From: Conchocele bisecta
Taxonomy: Eukaryota; Mollusca; Bivalvia; Lucinida; Thyasiridae
DNA length: 64,000 bases
Reading direction: 5' to 3'
Assembly (NCBI GenBank): GCA_029237695.1
Contig: CM055273.1
Location: 57,959,968 to 58,023,967, forward strand
Part shown: positions 30,804 to 42,635 of the stretch, one piece after another
Layout: each line of letters begins with the position of its first letter
How positions within the stretch are numbered: the stretch's first letter is position 1
Notes under the pieces: model-generated
What the model saw: only the letters and a program-made list of their open reading frames with translations
What the model was told of the DNA's origin: nothing
Databases searched by the model: none
Position numbers and translations under genes: made by a program

Positions 30804-31480
30804 ACTGCACGTCTGTGCGGTATATCCTATCTCTGTAGTCACATTTACTATAAAATTGAAAAAATATCCAGTTGAACTAAAGCTCGCCCCAATAAAGCTG
30901 TCTAATGCTCAACCAAATATATATTTATATTCGACGGCACTAACCATGTATTTACTATATACATTGTCTATCGTTTTCACTTACATACATTTTAATAATA
31001 ACATACATTTTATTCACTCTAAGCCACATACGTGACACACGAGGTATACAATAGATTACATAATACAACGATGGGTACAAATACAAAATGCATATGTATA
31101 AGCTCACTAGTCATTATAACCATAAAGCATTTCTTATAAAAATAGCTAAATTTCTTAATTGCTTTCCAGATTATTTCTCAAATAGACACATACTAGACGA
31201 TAATCCTTTCTATGAATATCGTTGTAGTTTTCACTGCGTTTTCCACTCGTTTCCATTTGTTTCGTTTGTGACCCTTCAACAAATCTTCGCTGTGCATACG
31301 TACATATAAACAGATAAATAGATGTTTGATAAATCCAGGGGCTTACATCCAGAACAAGCGCGAATTAAACCGGGCACTATATCAATATGTCTCCTACGTT
31401 GCTGCCATTGTCTCGCATTGTTGACTGCAGTCGCCACAGAACTATAAATGTCCTCGAGTCAATAATCATCTCCTTATATA
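30804..31480. other. Unassigned AT-rich stretch
   Basis: No gene or repeat recognised; a 73-codon plus frame at 31088 has no protein-like features. Confidence 0.35.
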
Positions 31481-31611
31481 TGGCTGTGAGTGGAGAAATT
31501 GGGCTTATGGGTTTGGCGACCAGTGTAGATCCAGATCAGCCTGTGCATCCGCACAGTCTGATCAGGGTCTGCACTGTTCGCAACTAAGTCCCATTTCTCC
31601 AGTCACAGCCA
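31481..31611. mobile_element. Family L MITE, compact copy (reference)
   Basis: 131 bp, TGGCTGTGAGTGGAGAAAT to ATTTCTCCAGTCACAGCCA, flanked by TA-rich sequence. The core hairpin GATCCAGATCAGCCTGTGC/GCACAGTCTGATCAGGGTC occupies the middle. Confidence 0.85.
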
Positions 31612-31675
31612 CATAATTATACGTCTCTGTCGCACGTACTTGGAAGTTCTCCGCCTTCGCAGTATGGAGCATAAT

Positions 31676-32074
31676 ACGGAGCCCCGCAGGTAACATAGAC
31701 ACGTAGAATTCTTGTTTTTATTAATTCGTTCCCACGAAATAACAATTCGTTCCCTCAATTTAACAATTCGTTCCCACGAATTAACAATTCATTCCCACAA
31801 ATTAACGATTCCTTCCCTTAATTTAACAATCCGTTCCCACGAAATAACAATTAATTCCCACGGGAACGAATTGTTAATTCGTGGGAACGAATTGTTAATT
31901 CGTGGGAACGAATTGTTAATTCGTGGGAAAGAATTGTTAATTCGAGGGAACGAACTGTTAAATTGAGGGAATGAAGTGTCATTTCTTGGGAACGAATTGT
32001 TAATTCGAGGGAACGAATTGTTAATTCGGGGGAACGAATTTAAAAAAAAATCAATTTCCCCTGCGGGGCTCCGT
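31676..32074. mobile_element. Element O: fold-back of 22-bp repeats, 8-bp duplication
   Basis: Ends ACGGAGCCCCGCAGG and CCTGCGGGGCTCCGT are perfect. AGCATAAT (31668-31675) and AGCATAAC (32075-32082) flank it. The body is about 7 repeats of AACAATTCGTTCCCACGA-type on the left and about 9 inverted repeats on the right, meeting at TCCCACGGGAACG near 31857. The duplication length fits a hAT-type insertion. Confidence 0.85.
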
Positions 32075-32381
32075 AGCATAACGTAGTAGCGCAAAACCAG
32101 TCTTAACATAGTACAGCACATCGTTCGTCACTCGAGCATATCGGCCAGTGTTGGCGGTCACCTGGTTACGTGTAAGCGAGAAGCGGTTAGGCAGCGGTAG
32201 AGAAAAGTGTTCAGTTCTAGGCTTGAAAGTAACTCACAACCTTTGAAGTATTGTAGTCCTATATTCTACCCCTGAGCCACAGCCCATCACTCGGAAAGAC
32301 ATTGTCCTGATCATGTGTCATGCACCCGTACTGCACCGGATCACGTGACCCCAGGTGTGATATCACAGTATGATTCACCGT

Positions 32382-32455
32382 TAATCCGTTCAACCCTAAA
32401 TACATGTAACTGAAATGGACTGTGATATATTAAGATCCAATCCAAGTGTAACGGA
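32382..32455. mobile_element. Family K fragment
   Basis: TTAATCCGTTCAACCC and ATGTAACTGAAATGGACTG resemble the family K left end; the hairpin is absent. Confidence 0.45.
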
Positions 32456-32559
32456 ATGGACTGTTCTTCAGAAGCAAGTATTACCGAGTGCATACTAATA
32501 TTTAGACAGCTGACATTGGCACAGGCCAGTTCAATTCAGTTTGCGCTGGTAAATACGAT

Positions 32560-32840
32560 GCATTGAATATATACGGTCGTCTGTTAGAGCTAGCTAGGCA
32601 GTGTACCGATTGCTCGCTTAGCGATATACATAACACTCAGTTTGGCTGGTTGTCAGTTTGGCTGGTTGTAAGGTTGGACCCATGCCGGGTCGCCTCGGGG
32701 CGCTGTTTGGTAGTCTGGGCACGGTTGCCAACCAGGGACCTGATATGTAGGCTACCTCCACTATACCATATGTTGCGTGCCAATAAAGTATGATTCAAAA
32801 CTCCTACGTTGTTCGTCGTAGGATACCAGACAAGGTGCAA
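32560..32840. other. Unassigned GC-richer stretch ending in AATAAA
   Basis: GGTCGCCTCGGGGCGCTG, a doubled CAGTTTGGCTGGTTGT and then GTGCCAATAAAGTATG give it the look of a transcript 3' end or retroelement 3' end on the plus strand. Frames of 76 and 67 codons on opposite strands cover it; neither is convincing. Confidence 0.3.
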
Positions 32841-32889
32841 CTCAAATCATCACATGCACATTATACAATCGTTACACAATTATGCCAAG

Positions 32890-33050
32890 ACTAGTGGATT
32901 TCTAAGAAGGGGATTTCCTACTTTAACAAATATGAAAATTACTTGCAAACAGTGCAGATCCTGATGAGACGGCTCGTCACGAGCCGTCTCATCAGGATAT
33001 ACACTGTTTGCAAACTCCACTATAGAGGTATGTAGTGCTGAAAGGGTTAA
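32890..33050. mobile_element. Family K MITE, copy 4, left end lost
   Basis: A perfect hairpin CAGATCCTGATGAGACGGCT/AGCCGTCTCATCAGGATATAC and the right end CTGAAAGGGTTAA. The terminal TTAA is also the left TTAA of the next element. Confidence 0.8.
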
Positions 33051-33555
33051 AGGTACATGCCCACTCAGTAGGCACAAACTGTTCTTTATATCAGAGACAT
33101 CATCCGAGACAATCTCTGGCAAAATAAACATTCATTCACCATTACCCCACGTATTGGTTGGCATTATTATACATGTTATATCAGACGCAACGTTCCACCC
33201 TAATATTAGGGGCGATAACCGTGTTTCCTTAAAATGTTATCGGACATTACTATTTATACTCTGTATTTATGTTTTTATGTGCAATTATCATACTTTATAA
33301 TCTGTCGAAAATATTATATTTTCAGGTGACGCATTTAATTGGTATAAATAATAATAAAAATACCATGCCTCATTTGCATACGAAAATAGCCTGATACCAA
33401 CGCGCGTCACTATCAGTAAAATAAATATTACTAAACGATATCTGTATAGCGGCCATTTGTAATCTGTAGAACTGGTGGAATAGTGACACAATTATACACT
33501 TATGTAATTCCTATAAAGAACAGTTTCTGCCTACTGAGTGGGCATGTACCTTTAA
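33047..33555. mobile_element. Family F MITE, copy 3 (reference copy)
   Basis: 509 bp including TTAA at both borders, ends AGGTACATGCCCACTCAG and CTGAGTGGGCATGTACCT. Interior landmarks in order: AGAGACATCATCCGAGAC, GGGGCGATAACCGTG, CATTTGCATACGAAAATAG, GTGGAATAGTGACAC. A TTAA target is typical of piggyBac-like elements, but the ends do not start CCC, so superfamily is open. Confidence 0.85.
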
Positions 33556-34133
33556 GTTATGAATGGTCAAGGATGGATTCCTCTTTAAGGTACGCACACC
33601 CTCCGTCAGTCCGTGATACATGAGAGATGCAGCACCACAAAAAAGGTTAATTTTGAAAATGGTTGAAAGTTACTCTGGTTCAGTATGGATTTTCTCGATT
33701 TATAATACAATTATGAATATTTAATAACAATTTCACATTTATATTGATTCCACTGGCAGTTGGTAACCTTTGTTCACGAAAAGAATTACTTTTGACGATC
33801 GTTTTTTTGCAGTTTGGCACAACACATCTAATATGATATATGACTAATAGCTACATCCGATGGATGTATAAGTAAAGTATTTACTGCATAAAATTGGATT
33901 GTGCCATGTATTAACAGAGTGTAATAAAAAATAATACACGTCGTATGTATGATTTATACATACGAAATAACGGAATGGTACCGAAGTGGTGCTGGGGCGA
34001 ATTGTGTGGTATTTCGTCCCAGGCAAATCTATTCACTCCAAAATAACTTAGGTAATCCTGTGTCATGCACATCGGATTAGTTTGTAAAAGTGGCTCCGTA
34101 GCCGCTGAACACCATCAGGTGATGCATGTTTCT
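33556..34133. other. Unassigned stretch
   Basis: No repeat or gene recognised. It lies directly upstream of the secreted-protein candidate. Confidence 0.3.
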
Positions 34134-34355
34134 ATGGCAACACTGGACGTAATCGTTGTAACGTTCCTTTTCTCATCTACATGTCTATGCTCACAGTTAA
34201 CCGATGTCAGCGCAGTCAATCTGGTATCGGCTTGTTTCAGCCCCGATCATTGCGTATTGTTATATAGCCGAGTTATCGGCACCGATCAGCGATTGACAAA
34301 ATCGATGTCGCCTACATGGATGCCCGCGCGTTATACACAGAGAATACCAGGCTAG
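34134..34355 (+). CDS. Candidate secreted protein, partial or broken
   Basis: ATG at 34134 gives MATLDVIVVTFLFSSTCLCSQ, a good signal peptide with a likely cleavage near residue 20, then about 50 further residues with two cysteines close together (SACFSPDHC). The frame ends at 34355 only because it runs into a D-like hairpin starting at about 34341, so the true protein end is lost or spliced out. Upstream ATGs at 34065 and 34122 are possible but would put 23 or 4 residues ahead of the hydrophobic stretch. No family recognised. Confidence 0.3.
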   Translation: MATLDVIVVTFLFSSTCLCSQLTDVSAVNLVSACFSPDHCVLLYSRVIGTDQRLTKSMSPTWMPARYTQRIPG

Positions 34356-34475
34356 TGTCAAGTTAATCAGGCAAGGCTAAGAAACGCGTAGGAATTCCGA
34401 GGCTTGCCGAGGAATTCCTACCGTTTCCGAGCCGAGCCTGATAAACTGGATATCAAAAGACAGTAGCCGGGTATT
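34341..34475. mobile_element. D-like hairpin element
   Basis: AATACCAGGCTAGTGTC and GACAGTAGCCGGGTATT form the outer arms; ATCAGGCAAGGCTAAGAAACG and CGTTTCCGAGCCGAGCCTGAT the inner stem. It shares organisation and some words with family D (GGCAAGGCT, GTTTCCG-GCCGAGCC) but differs elsewhere, so it may be a diverged subfamily. Confidence 0.6.
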
Positions 34476-34819
34476 GTATTATATTTCCGCAATAATGCAA
34501 ACGTGTAGGAATTCTATTCTATATAAAATATTTTGTGATTATTTCTCATGAAAAAATCGCACATCTTCTTGGGTACAAAATCACATGGCTTGTCGCATAT
34601 GTAAATTGAAGTATCTACACATTTCGATAACGTGTAAACTAATTACATTAACAGTATGTGTGCTTCAAGGCTATATAAATGTACGTGTACTATTACAATG
34701 CAAGTATATGCCCGTAAAGCATACATTTTCACATAATTGTATCCATTCTCAATACACCACCGCCGGCGCTAATTTGGCAAATATTTTCCATGTTTATTAT
34801 TTCAAATTACTTTAATATT

Positions 34820-34970
34820 TTGCTTGAAATCAAGCAGGTTGATTGGCTGAGACTGAGCTGTGCAACAGCTCAGGCTCAGCCAATCAACTTGCTTGATTGC
34901 GAGTCGAGACTGCCAATAGATGTTCAGAAACGTTAACATATGGGCAAGATTATCACAGGCGTTTGTGTAT
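34820..34970. mobile_element. Family J hairpin MITE, copy 3
   Basis: The clearest copy: CAAGCAGGTTGATTGGCTGA..GAGCTGTGCAACAGCTC..TCAGCCAATCAACTTGCTTG, then GTTCAGAAACGTTAACATAT and CAGGCGTTTGTGTA. Confidence 0.8.
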
Positions 34971-34989
34971 ATGCTTACGGCCGTGCTAT

Positions 34990-35454
34990 ACTTATGACTA
35001 CAGTCTGTTTCACCAAACCCGCCCAAGTTTTACGCCAATATAAGCAACGCAAAAACAATATTATTTTCTTATAACATTAAATATTATCAACATTTCTGAA
35101 TGAGCCTTCTCTTTAGATCGTGCAATTTGCTCCAATTTTATTGAGAAAAAAAACACAAGTGTCATGTTAAATACCGGTAGAAGAGGTACATGGGGATTTT
35201 TTTTTATTTCAGAAATAGTGGACCGATTTTCAAAATTTAAAATTTGTTTTATAAGTTAGATCATTTTCAAGGTATCTCAGTATCTAATGTCTGTTCCACG
35301 TTTTGCTGCCGACGAACTTTTGGCTGTTAAACACTTTAAATCTAAAAAACATTTAAACGTAAGTACTTTTTTATCAATAAGACAAAAGTAGATTTCTTTC
35401 CAAAAATATTATTTTTATTTGTAGACCGATTTTCAAAATCTAACTTTTGTTTTC
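34990..35454. mobile_element. Family U-related sequence
   Basis: CAGTCTGTTTCACCAAACCC after TA, then a second block ATGTCTGTTCCACGTTTTGC..GCCGACGAAC at 35288 that matches the complement of 42850-42912. The LINE poly-T starts immediately after, so the LINE probably inserted into this block. Confidence 0.5.
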
Positions 35455-35814
35455 TTTTTTTTTTTTTTTTTTTTTATTTAATATTTTTTATTATTTTTAA
35501 ATACAACATGTACATACAATACAACACATGTATTATTAACTAACACACTGTGACTAAAGTCGCTATGAAATGATTGCACATGCACTCATTGTACTTGAAA
35601 ATAAGTTTTTAGAGAAAGAGAAGACAAAAAGAATATAGAAAAGCATAGATGGTAAAGTACAATCAGGAAGAAGGAAGAGTATCGAAAAGTATAAAATATG
35701 TCCCCTTTTGTTCACATCCGCTTGAATTGAGTTTTTTTTTTTTATATATATATTCGTTTACTTTTGTGTGGTTAGTGTGATTGAACCTTCACTACTATGC
35801 CCAAAAAAACATAC
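35455..35814 (-). mobile_element. LINE 3'UTR and poly-A
   Basis: A run of 21 T on the plus strand (35455-35475) is the poly-A end of a minus-strand LINE. About 340 bp of AT-rich 3'UTR separate it from the stop codon at 35815. I could not find a matching target-site duplication because the 5' border is not clear. Confidence 0.75.
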
Positions 35815-38800
35815 CTATGTTTGAAAAACATCCCATTTAATGTTGTGTTGCTCAAGTTTGTCTTTTTTAGTAGCTATTAACTCTTCTAAATTTATCCTAT
35901 ATTTTAAGTAGTTTATAAACGGTTCGAAAGCAATTTCCCGGTTTTCATATTTACATTTAACAATAAAGTATTTGGCTAATATGAGTATAAAATTAAATTG
36001 TTGTGCCTTGTGTGTACTTTCATCTATTCCTAAAGAAATACTTTGGAAATTTACAGCGTAAGTAAAACCTTTTTCATTCAAATAGGTACGTAACTGTGAC
36101 CACATATGTTGTACATGAGTACATTCCCAAAACAAATGTTTTATAGTTTCTACATACATAGAGCAAAAATCGCATAAACTACTATTAATTAGGTTACATC
36201 GAAAGAGTAATTTATTTGTTCCATTCATTCGCATAAGGTATTTATATTGAAAATTCCGCAATGTGGAATCTATAGTACAATTAAAGGTTGACATGTAAAT
36301 ATGTTTCCAGTTTAAGTTGGCTTCCGGAAATTCAGCTATCCATTTTTTTTCAGATTTTTTTTCTTCAGTGATTTTTTTTTCTGTTTGTATTGTATAAAGT
36401 AATTTATTAACGTATTTGCTTTTTTGTACCCTTGATTTCAGTGTTTCAGACAGTTGTATTATGTTTATTTGTTCTGTTTTTATTGTTTCTTTCCATATTG
36501 GATTTATACTATTTAATATACATTGATATTTCATAAAATCATCATTTCTTATGCTGAATAACTCTACAATATCACCGAATGTCAGAAAAGTTTTTGTTCT
36601 ATAATCGTATAATTGTTCGATGTACTTGATACCCTTATCAAACCAGTGTCTATGAAACAAAGTTTTATTTTGATGTTTTATATTAGAGTTGTTCCAAATT
36701 ATTTCTTTTGATACTGTATCTGTTTGAGAAGAATAGTTTATACTTGCCCAAGATTTCAAAACATTGTTCAGGAATTTATTTTTCACTATGTTTTGTATGT
36801 CTTCCGGTTTCAAGTTACATTCGAAAATAAAAGTCCCGCCATATTTTTCAAGTATTTTTTCGTAAATTGCTTTCCATTTCCCTATGTTAGTAGTATCGCA
36901 TATTCTTTTTACCCATGAAGCTCTTATTGAAGTAATAAAACTATCGATGTCTAACATTTTTAGTCCCCCTTTTTCGTAAGCTTGAATAATTGTATTTCTT
37001 TTTACTTTATCAGGCTTGTTATCCCATAAAAATTGAAATAACTTGGTTCTTACACGTTTTATCATATGTTCTGGTGGATCATGTAAAACTGTCAATGGGT
37101 ATATTAATTTTGGGGCAGCAAATGTTTTTATTACCCTGATTTTTCCGAGTAAGCTGAGCTTTCTGTGTTTCCATTTGTCTAGGCACTGTTCAAATTCTAA
37201 GATTTTTGTAAAAAAATTATGGTCATGGGTATTAATATTATCATTTAGGAATGTGATGCCTAATGTTTTCGCGCTGTGTGAGGTCCAAGTAAATTGTTTG
37301 TTAGGGCAAAATGTGGTTTCTGTATGTTTAAGAGCACCTATTCTCATTACTGTTGACTTTTTAATGTTAAGTTTTAGACCAGAAATCATACTGAATTCGT
37401 CTATTATGTATATTAACTTTTCGAAGGATTTTTGAGAGCCGTCTGTCATAAAGGTTGCATCGTCAGCAAACATTGTGTTCTTTAGTTCTACATCATACAT
37501 TTTGACTCCGGTTATATCTGCTTCATTTATGATAGATTGTGATAATATTTCAATGGCCATAATAAAAAGATACGGTGATAACGGACAGCCCTGACGCACA
37601 CCTCTTTGTATTGAAAAGAATTCTGATAAGTATCCGTTATTTGTTACACAACTTTTTGCATCAGAGTAAAATAGTTTGATCCAATTAAGTATATCATTAC
37701 CAAAATTAAAATAGTCCAATGTTTTCAAAAGGTATGTATGTTCAACAGTATCAAATGCTTTTCGAAGTCTGCGAAAAAAAAGAGACCTGGGGCATCATTT
37801 TCGTTAAGATGATCAATTGCTTCGTAAAGAGTTCTAATGTTTTCTCCAATATATCTTCCCTTAAGAAATCCAGTTTGTGAATAATCTATTATTGATGGTA
37901 GAACTTTTTTAATTCTATTTGCAATCGTCTTAGATGCTATTTTATAATCTACATTAAGCAATGATATGGGTCTCCAATTTGTTAATATTGATAAGTCGCC
38001 CTTTTTCGGTAGTAATGTTATTATTCCTTGTTTTTGCATTTCGCTTAGCGACCCGTTTGTTAATGAATAGTTGAAAGATTCTATATAATACTTTTTTTAT
38101 ATCATTCCAGAATATTTTAAAAAATTCTACTGTTAGTCCATCGGAGCCTGGGCTTTTATTATTATTCATTTCTTTTAGAGCAGTGCTACATTCATATTCG
38201 GAAAGATTACCTTCGCATAGCTGTTTGTTTTCTTCAGATAATTTATTCTGATCGTTGTTTGTAAAAAAATTGTGATTACTATTCTGAACATCTTTTTTGC
38301 TATATAGCTTTTTATAGTATTCGTTTTGCTCGTGTAATATATCTTCATTTTTCGTGACATTTTTTCCATTTACATTTAATCGGACTATAGATTTGTTCTC
38401 TGCTCGTTTCCTTTCTAAATTTGCAAAATATTTTGTATTTTTTTCATTACCCTCTATATATTCTGCTTTTGATCGTATGATACTTCCTCTTACTTTCTTT
38501 TCATGGATGTCCTCTAGACTTTGTTTTTTAGATTGTAATTCTAATAAAGTGGTGTCCGATATATTGTTTGCGTATTCTGTTTCCAGTTGATCTATTTCTT
38601 CTATGAGTTTTCTTTCTAACTTTAAATTTATTTTATTTTCTTTCGATGCAAATTTTATTGTTTCATTTCTTATCGTTCCTTTTATAATTTCCCACAATGT
38701 GTTAGGATTTGCGTCATTGTTAATATCGGCAATAGCTGTTATATTATCTCTAATTAGTTGTTGGTAATCCGGTTTTAATAGCAGACTATTATTTATTTTA

Positions 38801-39542
38801 AAGTAGCCAGGTCCCCGTTCATTACAATGCGTTAGTAATTTTATATATATAATCGAATGGTCTGATTTAATTCCTGTAGTGATTTTGCTTTTTGTTATTC
38901 TATTTATTATATTCTCCGATATTAGAATAAAGTCCAATCGACAGAATATTGGTGGTTTAGTATTAGAGTGCCATGTGAATTTTTTAGTATTAGGGTTAAG
39001 GATTCTCCAGATATCATGTAGATTAAATTTGTTCATAATCGACACTATTTTTTCTCTTGTTTTTTTGTTAGCATCATGTCTACCATTTTTCTTATCAAGG
39101 TCGGGATCTAAAATAATATTGAAGTCCCCTCCTATTATTAGCGTATCCTGTTTTACAGATTCTAAATATGTCTCGAAATTTTGATAAAATTGAAAACTAT
39201 TTTCATTTGGCCCATATATGTTAATTAATGTGTATTCTTTGTCGGATATGCTGATTTTAAGAGTTTGAATTCTACCAGTTACAATGTTTTCATAATATAC
39301 AGTTTCATGGTCCAAACCTGGTTTTATTAGAATACATATACCTTCCTTATTACTGAATTCCCCACTAAAAAAAGCGTCTCCACCCCATTCACTTTCCCAC
39401 TGTGTTTTGTCATGTGTAGTGAAGTGTGCCTCTTGGATGAAGCATATGTCATAATCATTTTCTTTTATCCATTCGAAAAGTTGTAGTCGCTTGACTTTTG
39501 ACCCATACCCTTTACATTGAAGCTTCCTATTTTTAAGTCCAT
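35815..39542 (-). pseudogene. L1/Tx1-type LINE ORF2, broken by three frameshifts
   Basis: Endonuclease plus reverse transcriptase of an L1-superfamily (Tx1-like) retrotransposon. It starts at 39542 (ATGGACTTAAAAATAGG). The endonuclease shows FIQEAH, GGDFNIILDP, RLDFILIS and SDHS motifs (39542 to about 38830). The RT shows PGSDGLTVEFF, NWRPISLLNVDYKI, QTGFLKGR, RQGCPLSP and FADDATFM (catalytic FADD at 37470-37459). A C-terminal CCHC knuckle (C-x2-C-x8-H-x4-C) is at about 36176-36122. Single-base indels break it near 39490-39500, at an A run near 38092-38098 and at GAAAAGC near 37757-37762. No ORF1 lies upstream. About 1,240 codons in all, full length for ORF2. Confidence 0.93.
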
Positions 39543-39545
39543 ATT

Positions 39546-41190
39546 ATTCTATCAATATTAACGTGTATTTAATCAATCACACTACTCACTGACATATAGT
39601 TCATCAACGATTCAACAGCCGTGAACAGAAGGAGACAGATAAGAGGGGAATGTGAGAGTTGCATCAGTGGAAAATTTTGAACAAGAGTCACCGAATCATC
39701 AACTATGAATTATACGTGGCCCTGCCGTTGTGAAAGGAAACCCTATTTTATTTGCCGTCATAAAGATTACATTTGCATTCACATTATTATGTAGATACAT
39801 GAATAATTATATTTTGCTATTAATTTTAGGTTGTGTTCGATTAGCGCAGAGCCCGACCAACCAGCGCGAGTACGCCGGCTAATCTGGAGCTACTCTCGTC
39901 GTTCATAACATGCGAGTTTCCTTCCAAAACAAAAACAAAACCGACATACTATGTTAAACAATTATGTAGAAACAATGCTAGTTTACATGTTATAACACAT
40001 ATGGCACAACTCTTGATAATGTTCACGACCTGTACAATAGCCATAATAGTGTATACATTGTACATAGTAATATTGTAAACGTTGATGAATTGCATATGTT
40101 GTTTTTTTTCATATTTCAATTATTTTCCGTTAGAGATTATAACTTTTTTCTGAATAGTCGGGAGCGCCCCCGAATCACATCACTGAGACGATTCTGAGGC
40201 GCTTCCAGCTCGCCACCCACAACAGAACAACGAAAATCCACTCAAATTACGCACTTTATCTGGAGCTCCGGTATAGAAAACACTGTATATATGTTGCGTG
40301 TGGATATTCGTCAAAAAACAACAAAAAACAACATAATATTCCGATTTACAAATTTCATGATGCACAATCCACATACAATAGTTTTGGAGCTAAACATTCA
40401 ACGGGTATGTGTAAGTCCATGTTAGATGTGAAGATGTATATTACACATTATTGCATATTGTGCTTTCAAGTAAATGCAGCTAAATACCCGTAATTTGCTG
40501 GCATGCTATGTTTATCACTATTATGCATTACTAGTTTACAAAATATACATGTATACACACCAACATATATGTTAGCATACCAACGTGCAGTTCCCACGCC
40601 AGATTGTATCAATCTCAGCCTCATTTAGACTGAGAAAGATACCATGGAATGGGTTGCGAAGAGTGTAATATGTCAACACCCAGCGTAAGTCCCACCCTCA
40701 CACTCGAAAGAGATAGCGAAATCGTGTGAGAATTCATTTTCAAATAAACATTGATTTGTATATTATAAATATTGTTTATAATCGTACTATTTGTTGACAT
40801 ATCTGCTGTAAGTGGATACGAGATGTGTATACATGTGTATGTTGTATTGGTCACTCGCCGTGGTCAAACCTATATATTCTGTTTTCATATTATGAACATT
40901 GGGAGTGTATAGAGACGGTTAATATTTTTGATCATAACACACTAGTGTACTAACTATGCAAATTAGGTAAATAAAACAACAAATGAGGTCACAATAATAT
41001 TCATATTTTGAAAGGAAAGACAATGATACCAGCTATTGTAAAACAAAAATCATTAAATCTGAATTTTGGGAGTTGCGATGGAAATAAAAGGACAAGAAAA
41101 AATTATCATGGATAATCATATTTACCACAAAAAATAAAAAATGAAACTAATTGAAAATTTGATGAAAATATATATTTTCCCATTTAAACA
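39546..41190. other. Unassigned AT-rich stretch
   Basis: The part next to the LINE (39546 to about 39790) may be its 5' UTR or the ORF1-ORF2 spacer. Beyond that I found no gene or repeat family, apart from a possible element end TTATCTGGAGCTCC at 40257 like element Q. Confidence 0.35.
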
Positions 41191-41360
41191 TTAACCCTTT
41201 CACACCCCAAATGAATGGAATGAACTGAAACATGTTACCGTTGCAGCCAATCCCATTTTCGCAAGAAAAAAAGCTTCCTGACCAGTCTATTTATAAAAAG
41301 AGGGAGTTTCCGCCATACAAACACGAAAAACCACTCGCATAAAGTGCAGATCCTGATGAT
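41191..41360. mobile_element. Family K MITE, copy 5, truncated in the hairpin
   Basis: TTAACCCTTTCACACCCC to GTGCAGATCCTGATGA; the second hairpin arm and right end are missing. Confidence 0.75.
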
Positions 41361-41466
41361 ATTGAGAAATGGCAATAATGTATTGATCACTTTAGTTAGG
41401 TGTGTTGCGGAAGTATATTTGCTTTAATTACATACAAATTATCTAGAATTACACTGGTATACGGGA

Positions 41467-41665
41467 GACAACTCCATGTGGCCTCAACAGATTGACTGAC
41501 AATATACACTGCACATACATACACCTGTTCCAGAACCATATTGGTTTATGGAGGGGACAACTCAGTGTGGCCTCAACAGATTGACTGACAATATACACTG
41601 CACATACATACACCTGTTCCAGAACCACATTGGTTTATGGAGAGGACAACTCAGTGTGGCCATCA
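41467..41665. repeat. 89-bp tandem duplication, 2.2 copies
   Basis: GACAACTCNNTGTGGCC starts units at 41467, 41556 and 41645. The two full units differ at only a few bases (CCATATTGG/CCACATTGG), so the duplication is recent. Confidence 0.9.
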
Positions 41666-42635
41666 CCGGCAAATAATCAATAATAATGTATTTTGATAAT
41701 ATTAGCGAATCATCATGGTAATGCATGTATAATATCCACAGCTGATAAGTAACATCATGGACATGTGTTGCAATCGAGACTGCTCGGCTGGGAGAACTAT
41801 GGAGAGTAAAATTTATTGCATGTGTAACCAGTATAGCAGTATGGACTACTATATATAAACCTCGCGTATGGTGATTGCGGCTATTTTAATTAACTTATCA
41901 ACCGGTAGTTTTACAACGTTTGGTTCTATCAGCCGACCAACTATACCACCACACATAAACTGTGATCCTCTATTCAATGCTTTCTCTGAGTATCGCGTGT
42001 GTAGTGTGATAGAACATGCGAGACTGAGCCGCAACCAGTATTTTCACATTTGTAGGCTCCTTTTCACATGTTCGGTCCTACTATAATTACGGTTCACTCG
42101 ATAGTAATAGTTATCATGTTCACGATTGGCCTGACTAACTTTGTATTGACCAGTGGCCGAACTTTGAGGAAAAACGTCTTACGACCAATACAATAGCAGT
42201 AACCATTTTCATCGTGCCACTCTACACCGTCAATTTTGATATCATATGTTATGTATACTGCTGTTACATATTTAATATTTCTATATATCGGTATGTACTA
42301 CTCACTGAGAGTGTGTAACACAAGTACTCAAGCACATCACTGCCCACAAGACATGACAATAGCCTTAGTTGCACGGACAGTATAATTAAGGCACATATTC
42401 ATGTGTTGCAAGTGTTAGATTCAAAGTTATAGTGCACAAAAAAGCTACTGCCATGTCATGAGTGCAGCCAAAAGGCAAAACAAGCGTTTATATTAGTTTA
42501 TCTCGGCAGCCAGTCACCATATTCACTGGGTTTTATTTGTACGATTCTACCATTGGCCCGAAGTTTTATGTATAGTTGCCCATCCCTACTCCAGGCAGAT
42601 TCTGTCTCTCTGCTCTCGCGTTGTTTTCTTAACTA
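41666..42635. other. Unassigned stretch
   Basis: Frames of about 61-72 codons on both strands near 41849-42086 overlap each other; neither has a recognisable domain. No repeat was identified. Confidence 0.35.

Noticed and set aside
31712..32121. Opposed repetitive frames (NELLIRG and NNSFPRI types)
   Set aside because: They are products of the 22-bp repeats of element O on both strands, with no start context or non-repeat domain.
36724..39184. Plus-strand frames of 64 to 130 residues
   Set aside because: They are antisense to the LINE ORF2 and have no independent features.
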